A stretch of 64,000 bases of DNA, from positions 186,001-250,000 of the forward strand of contig SAIW01000006.1 in assembly GCA_004028795.1 (NCBI GenBank), written 5' to 3'. The notes under the pieces are model-generated. The model made no database searches. It saw nothing but the letters and a program-made list of their open reading frames with translations, and was not told the origin of the DNA. The DNA comes from Chitinophagaceae bacterium. Lineage in GTDB: Bacteria > Bacteroidota > Bacteroidia > Chitinophagales > Chitinophagaceae. The stretch's first letter is position 1. Every line of letters begins with the position of its first letter. Shown here one piece after another: positions 18,269 to 26,657 of this stretch. A program made the position numbers and the translations under genes.

Positions 18269-19502
18269 TAAAATTTAATTCTTTTCCAAAAGTTTCTTTG
18301 GTGTATAACACCGCAATAAAACCAACAGCTAATACCACAGCACCAACTATCCATGCAGCATTTACATAATTAGTGTTCGCATCGCCGTGCAGGTTACTAC
18401 GCAAAAATTTAAATAATAGCAACAACAATGGTAGAAACCCTCTTACCAGATTAGGAATTGATATAGCAGCAGTAGCTCTTAAGTTGGTACCAAACTGTTC
18501 AGCACTCATGGTAATATATAAAACCGAAATACCTGAACCGAAACCCAGCCCCATACATATTGCATACATAGCTGTTGCACTGCCCCCACCTTTAGCAGCA
18601 TAAAATAAAATGATGAATACCGTAATAATGCAGTAGTAAATAATTAATGCTTTCTTTCTGCTTTTTATGTAGTTACTGAATATACCTGCAAACATATCTC
18701 CGAATGCTAAAGCCACATATTGCAGCATTAAAGATTTAGGTTGATTGAAATTTTCAATGTTGAAACATCTTGCAAATTCATTGCTGAAACCAATCATAAT
18801 ACCTATTACATACCAAACCGGTAAACCGATTAAGATACCTCTTAAATATCTGAAGAACCTTTCTTTATTATTTAAAAACATCAGAAAGTTACCCATAGCA
18901 ATTTCTTTCTTCTTGGCGTTATCGTACATACTGCTGTCTAACACACCAATTCTCAACAGTAATAAAGCAAGCCCCATTCCACCGCCGATAAAATAACATA
19001 AACGCCAGTTCTCTCCACTCCAATCATATATAAAATAAGCAGCTATTGTTCCGAACACACCGCTTGTAGCAATTATAGCAGAGCCGATACCTCTTTTTTC
19101 TTTACTCAACATTTCGCTTGTTAAAGTAATACTGGCACCTAACTCTCCTGCCAAACCCAAGCCTGCTATAAATCTCAGCCAGGTATAAGTTTGAATATCG
19201 TGCACCAATCCATTACCAATCGTAGCTAATGAGTATAAAAGAATGGAACCGAACAAAACACTTTTTCTTCCTTTTTTATCGCCCATTATACCCCATGCAA
19301 TACCGCCAATAACAAGCCCGAGCATTTGCCAACTGATAACATTTTCGCCAAACTCTTTTGCAACATTATCAGGTACATGTAGCTCATGTAAACTTTTTAT
19401 TCTTACAATATTAAATAATAACAAATCGTAGATATCAACAAAAAAACCTAAGGCACCAACAATAACAGGCAATGAAAAAACAGAGTATTGCTTTTGCTGC
19501 AT
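18258..19502 (-). CDS. MFS transporter (metabolite:H+ symporter type), paralogue 2
   Basis: A 414-residue 12-helix carrier with GDKKGRKSVLF in the TM2-TM3 loop and GLGLAGELGASITLTSEML in TM4. The TM10-12 region contains SAEQFGTNLRATAAISIPNLVRG. The same landmarks are found at the same positions in the downstream paralogue (SEQ landmarks AEQFGTNIRATVATTAPN), showing recent common ancestry. Its stop lies within the repeat-bearing gap before paralogue 1, and its start is only three bases after the DedA gene stop, so DedA and the carrier are almost certainly one operon. Transported compound not deducible. Confidence 0.87.
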   Translation of the reverse strand: MQQKQYSVFSLPVIVGALGFFVDIYDLLLFNIVRIKSLHELHVPDNVAKEFGENVISWQMLGLVIGGIAWGIMGDKKGRKSVLFGSILLYSLATIGNGLVHDIQTYTWLRFIAGLGLAGELGASITLTSEMLSKEKRGIGSAIIATSGVFGTIAAYFIYDWSGENWRLCYFIGGGMGLALLLLRIGVLDSSMYDNAKKKEIAMGNFLMFLNNKERFFRYLRGILIGLPVWYVIGIMIGFSNEFARCFNIENFNQPKSLMLQYVALAFGDMFAGIFSNYIKSRKKALIIYYCIITVFIILFYAAKGGGSATAMYAICMGLGFGSGISVLYITMSAEQFGTNLRATAAISIPNLVRGFLPLLLLLFKFLRSNLHGDANTNYVNAAWIVGAVVLAVGFIAVLYTKETFGKELNFIEA

Positions 19503-19505
19503 TAT

Positions 19506-20192
19506 TTATGAATTGTTTTGTTTGCTTTTTGAAAATACCAACTTAAAAATTACAGGTGCTGTGGTAACTAATACAATACCTAAAACAATGATTTCTAAAT
19601 GACTTTTTAAATCGAAGTTGAATTGAGATAAAATCCATTTTTGCAGGAAGTGACCGGCAACTAACATACTGAATACCCAGGCAACACAACCGACAATATT
19701 ATAATAAGTAAATTTCTTTTTATCCATTGCCACAATACCTGCCACAATGGGAGCAAAAGTTCTGATAATCGGTAAAAACCTTGCTATTACTACGGCTCCG
19801 CCGCCATGCTTCTCATAAAATTCATGTGCCTGGTGTAAATATTTTTTCTTGAAAAACATATTATCTTTCCAATCATACATAGCAGGGCCTACCTTTCTTC
19901 CAAACCAATAACCAACACTGTTGCCTATTATTCCTGCAATGGAAATCACTATCCATAAAACAAAAAGTTGTGCATAATCATTTTGAATAAAAGGGAATAA
20001 TGTTGCTATCAATTCCTGGTTATAAATACCGGCAACAAATAATAAACTATCACCCGGTAAAAAGAAGCCTGCAAATAAACCTGTTTCTGCAAATACAACG
20101 AAAAGCAATAGCCATAGCCCGCCATGTTCAATATAAAATTGCGGTTGCAATAACTGATGCCAACTGAAACTGTCTAACATAATATGTAACAT
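19506..20192 (-). CDS. DedA family membrane protein
   Basis: A 228-residue inner-membrane protein of the DedA/VTT family, whose members are linked to flipping of undecaprenyl phosphate or phosphatidylethanolamine and to envelope homeostasis. The family landmarks are visible: ETGLFAGFFLPGDSLLFVAG near residue 36-55, NSVGYWFGRKVGP, and the re-entrant segment VVIARFLPIIRTFAPIVAGI with the conserved R and G residues. Five or so hydrophobic segments are present. It is followed after three bases by an MFS carrier and preceded by a GltP-like gene 29 bases upstream, forming a minus-strand transport operon. The substrate is inferred from the family only. Confidence 0.9.
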   Translation of the reverse strand: MLHIMLDSFSWHQLLQPQFYIEHGGLWLLLFVVFAETGLFAGFFLPGDSLLFVAGIYNQELIATLFPFIQNDYAQLFVLWIVISIAGIIGNSVGYWFGRKVGPAMYDWKDNMFFKKKYLHQAHEFYEKHGGGAVVIARFLPIIRTFAPIVAGIVAMDKKKFTYYNIVGCVAWVFSMLVAGHFLQKWILSQFNFDLKSHLEIIVLGIVLVTTAPVIFKLVFSKSKQNNS

Positions 20193-20221
20193 AGCTAATC
20201 GTATAAAGCTTATTAAAAAAT

Positions 20222-21472
20222 TTAAGCAGCAATTTTTTCTGTTGCATCTTCCAACTCACCTTCCCATTTACTTACAACACTTGTTGCTAAGGCATTACCT
20301 AATACATTTGTTCCTGTTCTGAACATATCACAAAAATGGTCAATAGGTAAAATTAATGCAACACCTTCCGGCGGAATTTTAAACATAGCACAGGTAGCCA
20401 ACACAATAATTAACGAAGCCCTTGGTACGCCCGCAATTCCTTTACTGGTAAGCATCAGCACCAACAACATAGTTAACTGTTCAGGTAAGCTCATTTGAAT
20501 GCCGTAAGCCTGTGCAATAGCAAGACTTGCAAAAGTCATGTACATCATACTTCCATCAAGATTAAAAGAATACCCTAAAGGAAGAATAAATGAAACAATT
20601 TTATTCTTACATCCAAATCTTTCTAACTCATCTGTTAATTTAGGAAAAACCGCTTCGCTGCTTGTGGTGCTGAAAGCCACTAAAACAGGATTGGCTATAT
20701 GTTTATACAATTGCATCATTCTTTTTCCCAAAATAACAAAACCAACAAAGCTTAATAAACCCCAAAGCAATGCGATGCCTAATACAAAGTAGCTGAAATA
20801 AATAAAATAAAATTTAAAAATACCTAACCCCTTTTCTGCAACTACAGCAGCTAATGTTCCAAACACTCCTATCGGGGCAAACCACATTACATAACTTACA
20901 ATTTTTAAAATAATATGTGCAGCAACATCTAATGTTTTAATAACAGGCTTTGCATATTCTCCGAAACTTGCCGCTGCAATACCAAAAAAAATAGAAAAGA
21001 CAACTATCTGTAAAATTTCATTGGTAGCCATTGCCTCAAATGCACTGGAGGGTACTACATGTTCAACAAATTTTTGTAAGGTAAATTGAGAGGTATTGCC
21101 CATTAAATCTCTTAATGCACCGTTATCTGCCAAATCTTTTTGAATATAGGTGCCGGGATGAAAAAAGTTTACTAATAACATTCCTAATAATAAGCTAACC
21201 AATGATGCAGAAATGAACCACAACATAGCTTTTCCACCAATTCTGCCAACTGTTTTCAAATCTCCCAATTTAGCAATACCCACTACTAAAGTTGAAAAAA
21301 CTAAAGGAGCAATAATGGTTTTAACTAATCGTATAAAAACAGTTCCTAATAATTTTATGCTTTTAGCAAACTCAGTTTTAAAATCTAATGATGCGTTAGC
21401 ATATACTAAATATCCAACACCAATTCCTAAAACCATTGCAGCTATAATAGAAAGGGTTAGTTTATTTTTCAT
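20222..21472 (-). CDS. Dicarboxylate/amino acid:cation symporter (DAACS, GltP/DctA type)
   Basis: A 416-residue sodium- or proton-coupled uptake carrier for glutamate, aspartate or C4-dicarboxylates. The diagnostic re-entrant loop has a serine-rich tip (FSTTSSEAVFPKL). TM7 carries GYSFNLDGSMMYM, a form of the NMDGT motif in which the usual threonine is serine. The second hairpin reads TSKGIAGVPRASLIIVLATC, and TM8 has the substrate-binding DHFCDMFRTGTNVLGN (R and N close together). Length is normal. It heads the minus-strand run toward DedA and the MFS pair and is divergent from the APC permease gene. Whether it prefers amino acid or dicarboxylate cannot be decided. Confidence 0.92.
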   Translation of the reverse strand: MKNKLTLSIIAAMVLGIGVGYLVYANASLDFKTEFAKSIKLLGTVFIRLVKTIIAPLVFSTLVVGIAKLGDLKTVGRIGGKAMLWFISASLVSLLLGMLLVNFFHPGTYIQKDLADNGALRDLMGNTSQFTLQKFVEHVVPSSAFEAMATNEILQIVVFSIFFGIAAASFGEYAKPVIKTLDVAAHIILKIVSYVMWFAPIGVFGTLAAVVAEKGLGIFKFYFIYFSYFVLGIALLWGLLSFVGFVILGKRMMQLYKHIANPVLVAFSTTSSEAVFPKLTDELERFGCKNKIVSFILPLGYSFNLDGSMMYMTFASLAIAQAYGIQMSLPEQLTMLLVLMLTSKGIAGVPRASLIIVLATCAMFKIPPEGVALILPIDHFCDMFRTGTNVLGNALATSVVSKWEGELEDATEKIAA

Positions 21473-21608
21473 GAAATAAAACAGTTAGAAGGGCAATATA
21501 AGTATTATGCTTGTAAAATATAAGCCCGCAAAGTTTTGGCGGCGGGAAATGATTAAATCCTTATTTTTCCAAACCAAAATTTTTTTTGAACCCCAATTAA
21601 AAACACTT

Positions 21609-23102
21609 ATGAGTTTATTCAGAAAGAAATCATTATCTGACTTGTTAGCACAAGCTGCTGATTCAGAAAAAGGTTTGAAGCGTACACTTGGAGCAGGAAG
21701 CTTAGTAGCTTTAGGTATTGGTGCAATTATTGGAGCAGGTTTATTTGTAAGAACTGCAGCAGCAGCGGGTCAGGCTGCCGGACCTGGAGTAACCTTATCA
21801 TTTATTGTTGCTGCAATTGGTTGTGCATTTGCAGGTTTATGTTATGCGGAGTTTGCAGCAATGATTCCTATTGCAGGTAGTGCCTATGCTTACTCTTATG
21901 TAACAATGGGAGAATTGGTTGCATGGATTATTGGCTGGGCATTAATAATGGAATATGCTTTAGGTGCAGCAACAGTTAGTATTGCATGGAGTGAATATTT
22001 AAATCGCTTATTAGATGGAGGAATACCTTATCAATGGTGCCATTCGCCACTGGAAAGTTTTACAGATGCAAGTGGGGTGCATCATCAAGGCATTATAAAC
22101 ATACCTGCACTTTTCATTTTATTATTACTAACCTTATTATTAATTAAAGGGACCCAGGAGTCAGCAATTGTTAATGCAGTTATTGTATTTATTAAAGTAG
22201 CCATTGTTGTAATTTTTATTATTGTAGGATGGCAGTTTATTAAACCTGAAAATCATACTCCTTATTTAATTCCTGCAAATACACCTCCTGTAATAGACAA
22301 TGGCGGAAAAGTGATTGCAGACTATAGTGGATGGAATAAACATGGTTGGGGAGGAATACTTGGAGGAGCAGCTATTGTATTCTTTGCTTTTATTGGTTTT
22401 GATGCAGTTAGTACAGCAGCACAGGAAGCTAAAAATCCTAAAAGAGATATGCCGATTGGTATTCTTGGTTCTTTGGTGGTTTGTACTATTCTATACATTT
22501 TATTCGGTCATGTATTAACTGGTGTTGCAAGCTGGAAAGATTTTGTAGACCCAGCCAAAGGAAGAGAAGCTTCTGTAGCTTATGCAATTTCTACTTATAT
22601 GCATGGATATGGTTGGTTGGCTACATCTGTTACTGTTGCAATTCTTGCAGGGTTTTCTTCCGTAATATTAGTAATGTTAATGGGCCAGAGCCGTGTGTTC
22701 TATACTATGTCAACAGATGGTTTGTTACCAAAAGCTTTCAGTGAGTTGCATCCGAAATTCAGAACACCATACAAAAGCAATATCATACTTTTTATTTTTG
22801 TAGGTTTATTTGCAGGTTTTGTACCTGAAAGCATGGCGGGAAATTTAACATCTTTTGGAACTCTCCTGGCATTTGTGTTAGTAAGCGTTGGTGTACCTAT
22901 ATTAAGAGTTAAAGCACCTAATATCGAAAGGCCTTTTAAAACACCATTGGCTCCGCTTGTTGCATTCTTAGGTGCTGCTATATGTATTTTAATGATTATT
23001 GGTTTAGATAAAGACACCTTATTATCAGCATTGGGGTGGATGATTATAGGTTTAATTGTTTATTTTGCTTACAGCAAGAAAAACAGCAAGCTCAAAGCAT
23101 AA
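21609..23102 (+). CDS. Amino acid permease (APC superfamily, CAT type)
   Basis: A 497-residue permease with about 12-14 hydrophobic segments. TM1 carries the unwound substrate loop GIGAIIGAGLFVRTAAAAGQAAGPG typical of cationic amino acid transporters, and TM6 contains FFAFIGFDAVSTAAQEAKNPKRDMP. I use the ATG at 21609 (MSLFRKKSLSDLL), because the 34 codons upstream read as low-complexity sequence across the intergenic gap, while the MSLFRKKS start matches the family. It is divergent from the GltP-like gene, so both amino acid uptake genes share one upstream region. A terminator follows. The transported amino acid is unknown. Confidence 0.9.
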   Translation: MSLFRKKSLSDLLAQAADSEKGLKRTLGAGSLVALGIGAIIGAGLFVRTAAAAGQAAGPGVTLSFIVAAIGCAFAGLCYAEFAAMIPIAGSAYAYSYVTMGELVAWIIGWALIMEYALGAATVSIAWSEYLNRLLDGGIPYQWCHSPLESFTDASGVHHQGIINIPALFILLLLTLLLIKGTQESAIVNAVIVFIKVAIVVIFIIVGWQFIKPENHTPYLIPANTPPVIDNGGKVIADYSGWNKHGWGGILGGAAIVFFAFIGFDAVSTAAQEAKNPKRDMPIGILGSLVVCTILYILFGHVLTGVASWKDFVDPAKGREASVAYAISTYMHGYGWLATSVTVAILAGFSSVILVMLMGQSRVFYTMSTDGLLPKAFSELHPKFRTPYKSNIILFIFVGLFAGFVPESMAGNLTSFGTLLAFVLVSVGVPILRVKAPNIERPFKTPLAPLVAFLGAAICILMIIGLDKDTLLSALGWMIIGLIVYFAYSKKNSKLKA

Positions 23103-23123
23103 TATTTCAAATGAAATAATAAA

Positions 23124-23153
23124 GCCCTTTCATTTTTTTGAAAGGGTTTTTTA
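23124..23153 (+). terminator. Rho-independent terminator of the APC permease gene
   Basis: CCCTTTCA pairs with TGAAAGGG around a TTTTTT loop and is followed by TTTTTTATT. Confidence 0.85.
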
Positions 23154-23168
23154 TTGCCCTGCATCTTT

Positions 23169-23176
23169 TATTTTTG
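23169..23176 (+). promoter_or_regulatory. Probable -7 promoter element for yebC (TATTTTTG)
   Basis: TATTTTTG followed by CAGCCGC fits TAnnTTTG. It predicts a leader of about 115 bases that contains repeat copy F. Confidence 0.55.
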
Positions 23177-23185
23177 CAGCCGCTT

Positions 23186-23258
23186 TGCTGAATAATGAAC
23201 AAAGCCTGCCCTGCCTATCGGCAGACAGGCGTATAAGTGAGTGATACAACGAAGCCGC
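23186..23258 (-). repeat. Dispersed repeat family 1, copy F, with inner palindrome
   Basis: Read on the minus strand it shows GTTGTATCACTCACTTATAC (a degraded core), then CCTGTCTGCCGATAGGCAGG, then TTTGTTCATTATTCAGCAA. The order and spacing match copy E at 48543-48604, where the same inner palindrome GCCTATCGGC is present. It lies in the predicted yebC leader. Confidence 0.65.
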
Positions 23259-23297
23259 GATTTGCACAAAGTTGATAATATAAAATTTACAAAATAG

Positions 23298-24020
23298 ATG
23301 GGAAGAATTTTTGAAGTTAGAAAAGCTACCATGTTTGCCCGTTGGGATAGAATGGCAAAACAATTTACCCGTATTGGAAAAGAAATTGCTATTGCTGTTA
23401 AAGCCGGCGGACCGGACCCTGCAACTAACCCTGCATTGAGAAGATGTTTTCAAAATGCGAAGAGTGTTAACATGCCCAAAGACCGTGTGGAAGCTGCTAT
23501 TAAAAGAGCAATGGGTAAGGACACAACAAATTATGATGAGATATTATATGAAGGTTATGCCCCGCATGGTGTAGCGTTGTTGGTTGAAACAGCAACCGAT
23601 AATCATGTAAGAACTGTGGCTAATGTAAAAAGCCATTTTAATAAAGGCGGCGGCAGTTTAGGTAATAGCGGAAGTGTAAGTTTTCAATTTAAAAAAATGG
23701 GCGTGTTTAAATTGAAAAATGAAGGTATTGATATGGATGAATTGGAATTGGAATTAATTGACCATGGCTTAGATGAATTAGGGGAAAGCACTGATGATAA
23801 CGGCAATACCATTTTAGTTTTACGTTGTGCTTTCACAGATTTTGGCAGTTTACAAAAAGCTTTGGAAGAAAAAAATATTACTCCGATTAGTTCTGAGCTG
23901 GAGTGGATTCCTACCACCACCGTTCCTGTTACTGATGAGCAGGCAGAGGATGTAAGTAAATTAATTGAAAGATTAGAACAGGATGAAGATGTAAATAAAG
24001 TGTTTCATAACATGGGATAA
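23298..24020 (+). CDS. YebC/PmpR family protein
   Basis: A 240-residue member of the YebC/PmpR family, which is annotated as transcriptional regulators and has been linked to relief of ribosome stalling. Conserved segments are [30 protein letters not shown] at the N-terminus, [35 protein letters not shown], and [19 protein letters not shown]. The Bacteroidota subgroup uses the MGRIFEVRK start seen here in place of MAGHSKW. Length fits. It is a single gene with a promoter, a repeat-containing leader and a terminator. Confidence 0.93.
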   Translation: MGRIFEVRKATMFARWDRMAKQFTRIGKEIAIAVKAGGPDPATNPALRRCFQNAKSVNMPKDRVEAAIKRAMGKDTTNYDEILYEGYAPHGVALLVETATDNHVRTVANVKSHFNKGGGSLGNSGSVSFQFKKMGVFKLKNEGIDMDELELELIDHGLDELGESTDDNGNTILVLRCAFTDFGSLQKALEEKNITPISSELEWIPTTTVPVTDEQAEDVSKLIERLEQDEDVNKVFHNMG

Positions 24021-24026
24021 AATTTC

Positions 24027-24053
24027 AAGCCTCGCAAATGCGGGGCTTTTTTA
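24027..24053 (+). terminator. Rho-independent terminator of yebC
   Basis: AAGCCTCGCA pairs with TGCGGGGCTT (one T-G pair) over a short AA loop and is followed by TTTTTTA. Confidence 0.85.
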
Positions 24054-24058
24054 TGCAA

Positions 24059-24066
24059 TACATTTG
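24059..24066 (+). promoter_or_regulatory. Probable -7 element immediately before a start codon (TACATTTG)
   Basis: TACATTTG matches TAnnTTTG. The tandem ATGATG begins two bases later, so the message of the DCC-family gene would be leaderless. Confidence 0.5.
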
Positions 24067-24067
24067 C

Positions 24068-24481
24068 ATGATGGATTTTAAAACTGAACATCCTGTTATT
24101 TTATTTGATGGTATTTGTAATTTATGCAGCAGCAGTGTTCAGTTTGTAATTAAGCATGACCCAAAGCATATTTTCAGGTTTGCTTCTTTGCAAAGTGATT
24201 ATGGGAAAGAAATATTACAATGCTTCAACCTACCTGCTGATAATTTCAACTCATTCATTTTATTAAAGAACGGAAACATATATACCAAGTCAACAGCTGC
24301 ATTAATGGTTGCAAAAGACTTAAAAGGTGCTGTTAAGTTTTTATATGCATTGATTATCATTCCCCCTTTCATAAGAGACTTTGTTTACTCAATTATTGCC
24401 AAAAACAGATATCAATGGTTTGGCAAAAAAGAAGCTTGCTGGGTACCTACTGTTCAATTAAAAAAGTTATTTATTGAATAA
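24068..24481 (+). CDS. DCC family thiol-disulfide oxidoreductase (DUF393)
   Basis: A 137-residue protein of the DCC (DUF393) family, named for the DxxCxxC motif, here VILFDGICNLCSSSVQF. The fold is thioredoxin-like and the two cysteines are the predicted redox pair. Downstream landmarks are FRFASLQSDYGKEIL and the hydrophobic FLYALIIIPPFIRDFVYSII helix. ATGs upstream at 24038 and 24053 fall in or next to the yebC terminator and in front of a promoter-like box, so I place the start at 24068 (the ATG at 24071 is equally possible). Physiological partner unknown. Confidence 0.85.
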   Translation: MMDFKTEHPVILFDGICNLCSSSVQFVIKHDPKHIFRFASLQSDYGKEILQCFNLPADNFNSFILLKNGNIYTKSTAALMVAKDLKGAVKFLYALIIIPPFIRDFVYSIIAKNRYQWFGKKEACWVPTVQLKKLFIE

Positions 24482-24554
24482 GCAGCACTAAAGCTATTAA
24501 AAACCTCTTAAAAAAGTTGGTACTTTGTTTTAAAAAAGGCAACTTTATAAATCG

Positions 24555-25388
24555 ATGAAAAGATTAGCTCGCTTCTTAATCAAATATTCTGCAACGGTTT
24601 ACGTGCTACTTTTAATAAATGGCTTTTTGCTTGCTTCCCTCATTTATTTCAGAATTGAAGATGTATATGAACGGAATATTTTTAATGCTATCAGCCAAAG
24701 GATAATGCTAAATAACCCTGTTACTATTACAAATAAAGATAGTTTTTTTATTAAAGCGATGGACTTAGCCAATAATCTTCAACAAAACAGGCAGGTAGTT
24801 TTCGGAGGATTAGAAATGAATGAAACAAAAGCAATTTTTTTACATTCAGCTGTTGATGACCTTATAACAGGCAAAGGGGCCTGCGGAAGTGCAAGTGCTA
24901 TATTGGCAAGGATTTTAAAATCTTATAACTATAAAACAAGATTAGCACAAATGAAAGTGGGGGATATTTGGGGTGGACATATAGTTACAGAGGTAAAAAA
25001 AGGAGATGGCTGGATTGTATTAGACCCTTTATTGAGATGCTATTTTAAAAAACCTGATGGAACTTTAGCATCATTTAACGACGTACAACATAATTGGGAA
25101 TATTATAGTAAGCAAGTACCCAAAGATTACAAGATGGAATACAAATATGAGGATGTACGTTATACGAATTGGGATAGAATAGGTATTGCAGGTAAAATGT
25201 TGAAAGGATGTATCAAACTTTTCTATGGAGAACAAGCTGTAAGAGAGTTTTCATTACGTTCTTATTTACTGAGAAATTTCCATGCATTGTATATACTTTC
25301 CATAATACTTTATTTGTTTGAAAGCATATTACTTACTATTATGATTTTCAAAAGAAGAAAATATTTGAACCTTTTAGCTGCATTGTAG
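24555..25388 (+). CDS. Membrane protein with transglutaminase-like domain
   Basis: A 277-residue product with a TM helix at each end (about 14-32 and 245-268) and a soluble domain between them. That domain looks like a papain/transglutaminase-like fold: the nucleophile candidate is Cys in GKGACGSASAILARIL (about 110), with the His in GGHIVTEVKK and the Asp in WIVLDPLLRC at the expected spacing. It could be a membrane-tethered protease or acyltransferase on the periplasmic side. The substrate is unknown, and the fold call is by motif spacing. It is convergent with the TPM/LemA cluster and not evidently in an operon. Confidence 0.68.
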   Translation: MKRLARFLIKYSATVYVLLLINGFLLASLIYFRIEDVYERNIFNAISQRIMLNNPVTITNKDSFFIKAMDLANNLQQNRQVVFGGLEMNETKAIFLHSAVDDLITGKGACGSASAILARILKSYNYKTRLAQMKVGDIWGGHIVTEVKKGDGWIVLDPLLRCYFKKPDGTLASFNDVQHNWEYYSKQVPKDYKMEYKYEDVRYTNWDRIGIAGKMLKGCIKLFYGEQAVREFSLRSYLLRNFHALYILSIILYLFESILLTIMIFKRRKYLNLLAAL

Positions 25389-25409
25389 CTTACAGCATAT
25401 ATGCCTAAC

Positions 25410-26180
25410 TTACCAACTTCCACTTGCACCGCCGCCGCCGCTACTGCCACCGCCAAAACCTCCAAAATCTCCGCCATCACTGCTTCCCCAGCCACCGCTA
25501 TCTCCCCAACCGCTGCCCCGGCTATTGTTACTAAGCATACTACCTAATAACATGGGTGCAATCCAACCGCCACCTCCGCCGCCCGTTCCTCCACGTCCGC
25601 CTCTCATTACAATGATGAGTACAATAAATAAAATGAAAATAAATTTTAATATTGAGCCACCACCAACAGGGCTGCCTGTGCTTCTATTGCGTTTTACTTT
25701 ATACTCTCCAACTGCGGCTTTGCTTAAATCATCAACTGCTTTATTTAAACCACTGATATAATTCTGCTGCCGAAATGCAGGTTTAATGTCATGCTCAATA
25801 ATATCATTAGCAATAATATCCGGTATAGCACCTTCTAATCCATAACCAACCTCAATTCTTATTTTTCTATCATCAACTGCTACTAAAATTAAAACTCCGT
25901 TATTTGTTTTCTTATTACCTATCCCCCATTCTCTGAAAGTATTAGTTGCAACATCTTCAATGGGTTCATCATTTAAAGATTTTACGGTAACAACTGTAAT
26001 TTGATTGGAAGTGCTGTCATCTAAAGCCACTAATTTCCTTTCCAATTGTGCAGCATCATAACTGTTTAAAACATTGGCATTATCAACTACTAATCTTGGT
26101 GGATTGGGTTTAGGAATACTCTTTTGTGCCAATGTTTGTATTGCACAAAAAAGAAATAATATAGAAAGGAGTTTTTTCAT
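25410..26180 (-). CDS. TPM domain protein with Gly-rich C-terminus (YgcG family)
   Basis: A 256-residue product with a signal peptide (to about residue 19) and a TPM_phosphatase domain (about 28-150). The domain has the landmarks LVVDNANVLNSYDAAQLERK, GIGNKKTNNGVLILVAVDDRKIRIEVGYGLEG and the LEGAIPDIIAND stretch. A TM helix follows at about 175-190 (FIFILFIVLIIVM). The C-terminus is a long Gly/Ser/Trp-rich tail ending GGGGASGSW. Such proteins sit in the envelope; TPM domains have been tied to photosystem repair in plants, but their bacterial role is not defined. The second gene of the LemA-TPM-TPM cluster is six bases upstream. Confidence 0.92.
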   Translation of the reverse strand: MKKLLSILFLFCAIQTLAQKSIPKPNPPRLVVDNANVLNSYDAAQLERKLVALDDSTSNQITVVTVKSLNDEPIEDVATNTFREWGIGNKKTNNGVLILVAVDDRKIRIEVGYGLEGAIPDIIANDIIEHDIKPAFRQQNYISGLNKAVDDLSKAAVGEYKVKRNRSTGSPVGGGSILKFIFILFIVLIIVMRGGRGGTGGGGGGWIAPMLLGSMLSNNSRGSGWGDSGGWGSSDGGDFGGFGGGSSGGGGASGSW

Positions 26181-26186
26181 TACAGG

Positions 26187-26648
26187 TTACTTTCCGAAAA
26201 CTATATCATCGGGTAATTCATTAATATCAGTAGCTGCATTGTAAGGGAAATGTTGCTTTAATGCATCTCCGATTTTTTGTACAACTTCTGCAATACCTGC
26301 TGCATAATTTTCTTTATTAAAGTGTGCGAGCATCTCACTCACCGCATTATTCCAGAATTCATTACCAACTTTTGTATGAATTCCTTCATCGCCAAACACA
26401 GCCAATTGTTTATCTTTCACAGCAACATAAACCAATACACCGTTGCGTTGTGCTGTTTGATGCATATTTAATTGTGGAAATAATTCAATAGCTCTGTCTA
26501 ATGCATTTACATATGTACACTTACTTTCAATAAAAACCCTCACTTCTCCACTCGTTTGCTTTTCAGCATGCTGAATGGAAGAAGTGATGAGTTCTTTTTC
26601 TTCGGAAGAAAAAAAATCTGTTGCTTTTTTACGGAAGAAATTAAACAT
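26187..26648 (-). CDS. TPM domain protein (no signal peptide)
   Basis: A 153-residue protein consisting almost wholly of a TPM domain: ISSxxHAEKQTSGEVRVFIES-type N-terminus, then QRNGVLVYVAVKDKQLAVFGD and GIHTKVGNEFWNNAV. Unlike its neighbour it has no signal peptide and no Gly-rich tail, so it probably acts in the cytoplasm or is anchored through partners. It is the middle gene of lemA-TPM-TPM, with gaps of nine and six bases, which indicates co-translation and a shared function. Confidence 0.9.
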   Translation of the reverse strand: MFNFFRKKATDFFSSEEKELITSSIQHAEKQTSGEVRVFIESKCTYVNALDRAIELFPQLNMHQTAQRNGVLVYVAVKDKQLAVFGDEGIHTKVGNEFWNNAVSEMLAHFNKENYAAGIAEVVQKIGDALKQHFPYNAATDINELPDDIVFGK

Positions 26649-26657
26649 TAAATAATA

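Noticed and set aside
21507-21608. Earlier start for the APC permease gene (21507)
   Set aside because: The additional residues do not match the family and the conserved MSLFRKKS start is at 21609.
24038-24067. Earlier start for the DCC-family gene (24038)
   Set aside because: It lies inside the yebC terminator and upstream of the promoter-like box.
25410-25600. Gly-rich coding tail of the TPM protein as a possible repeat array
   Set aside because: The repeated GGN codons follow from the poly-glycine tail of a known protein type; there is no evidence for a DNA-level repeat element.
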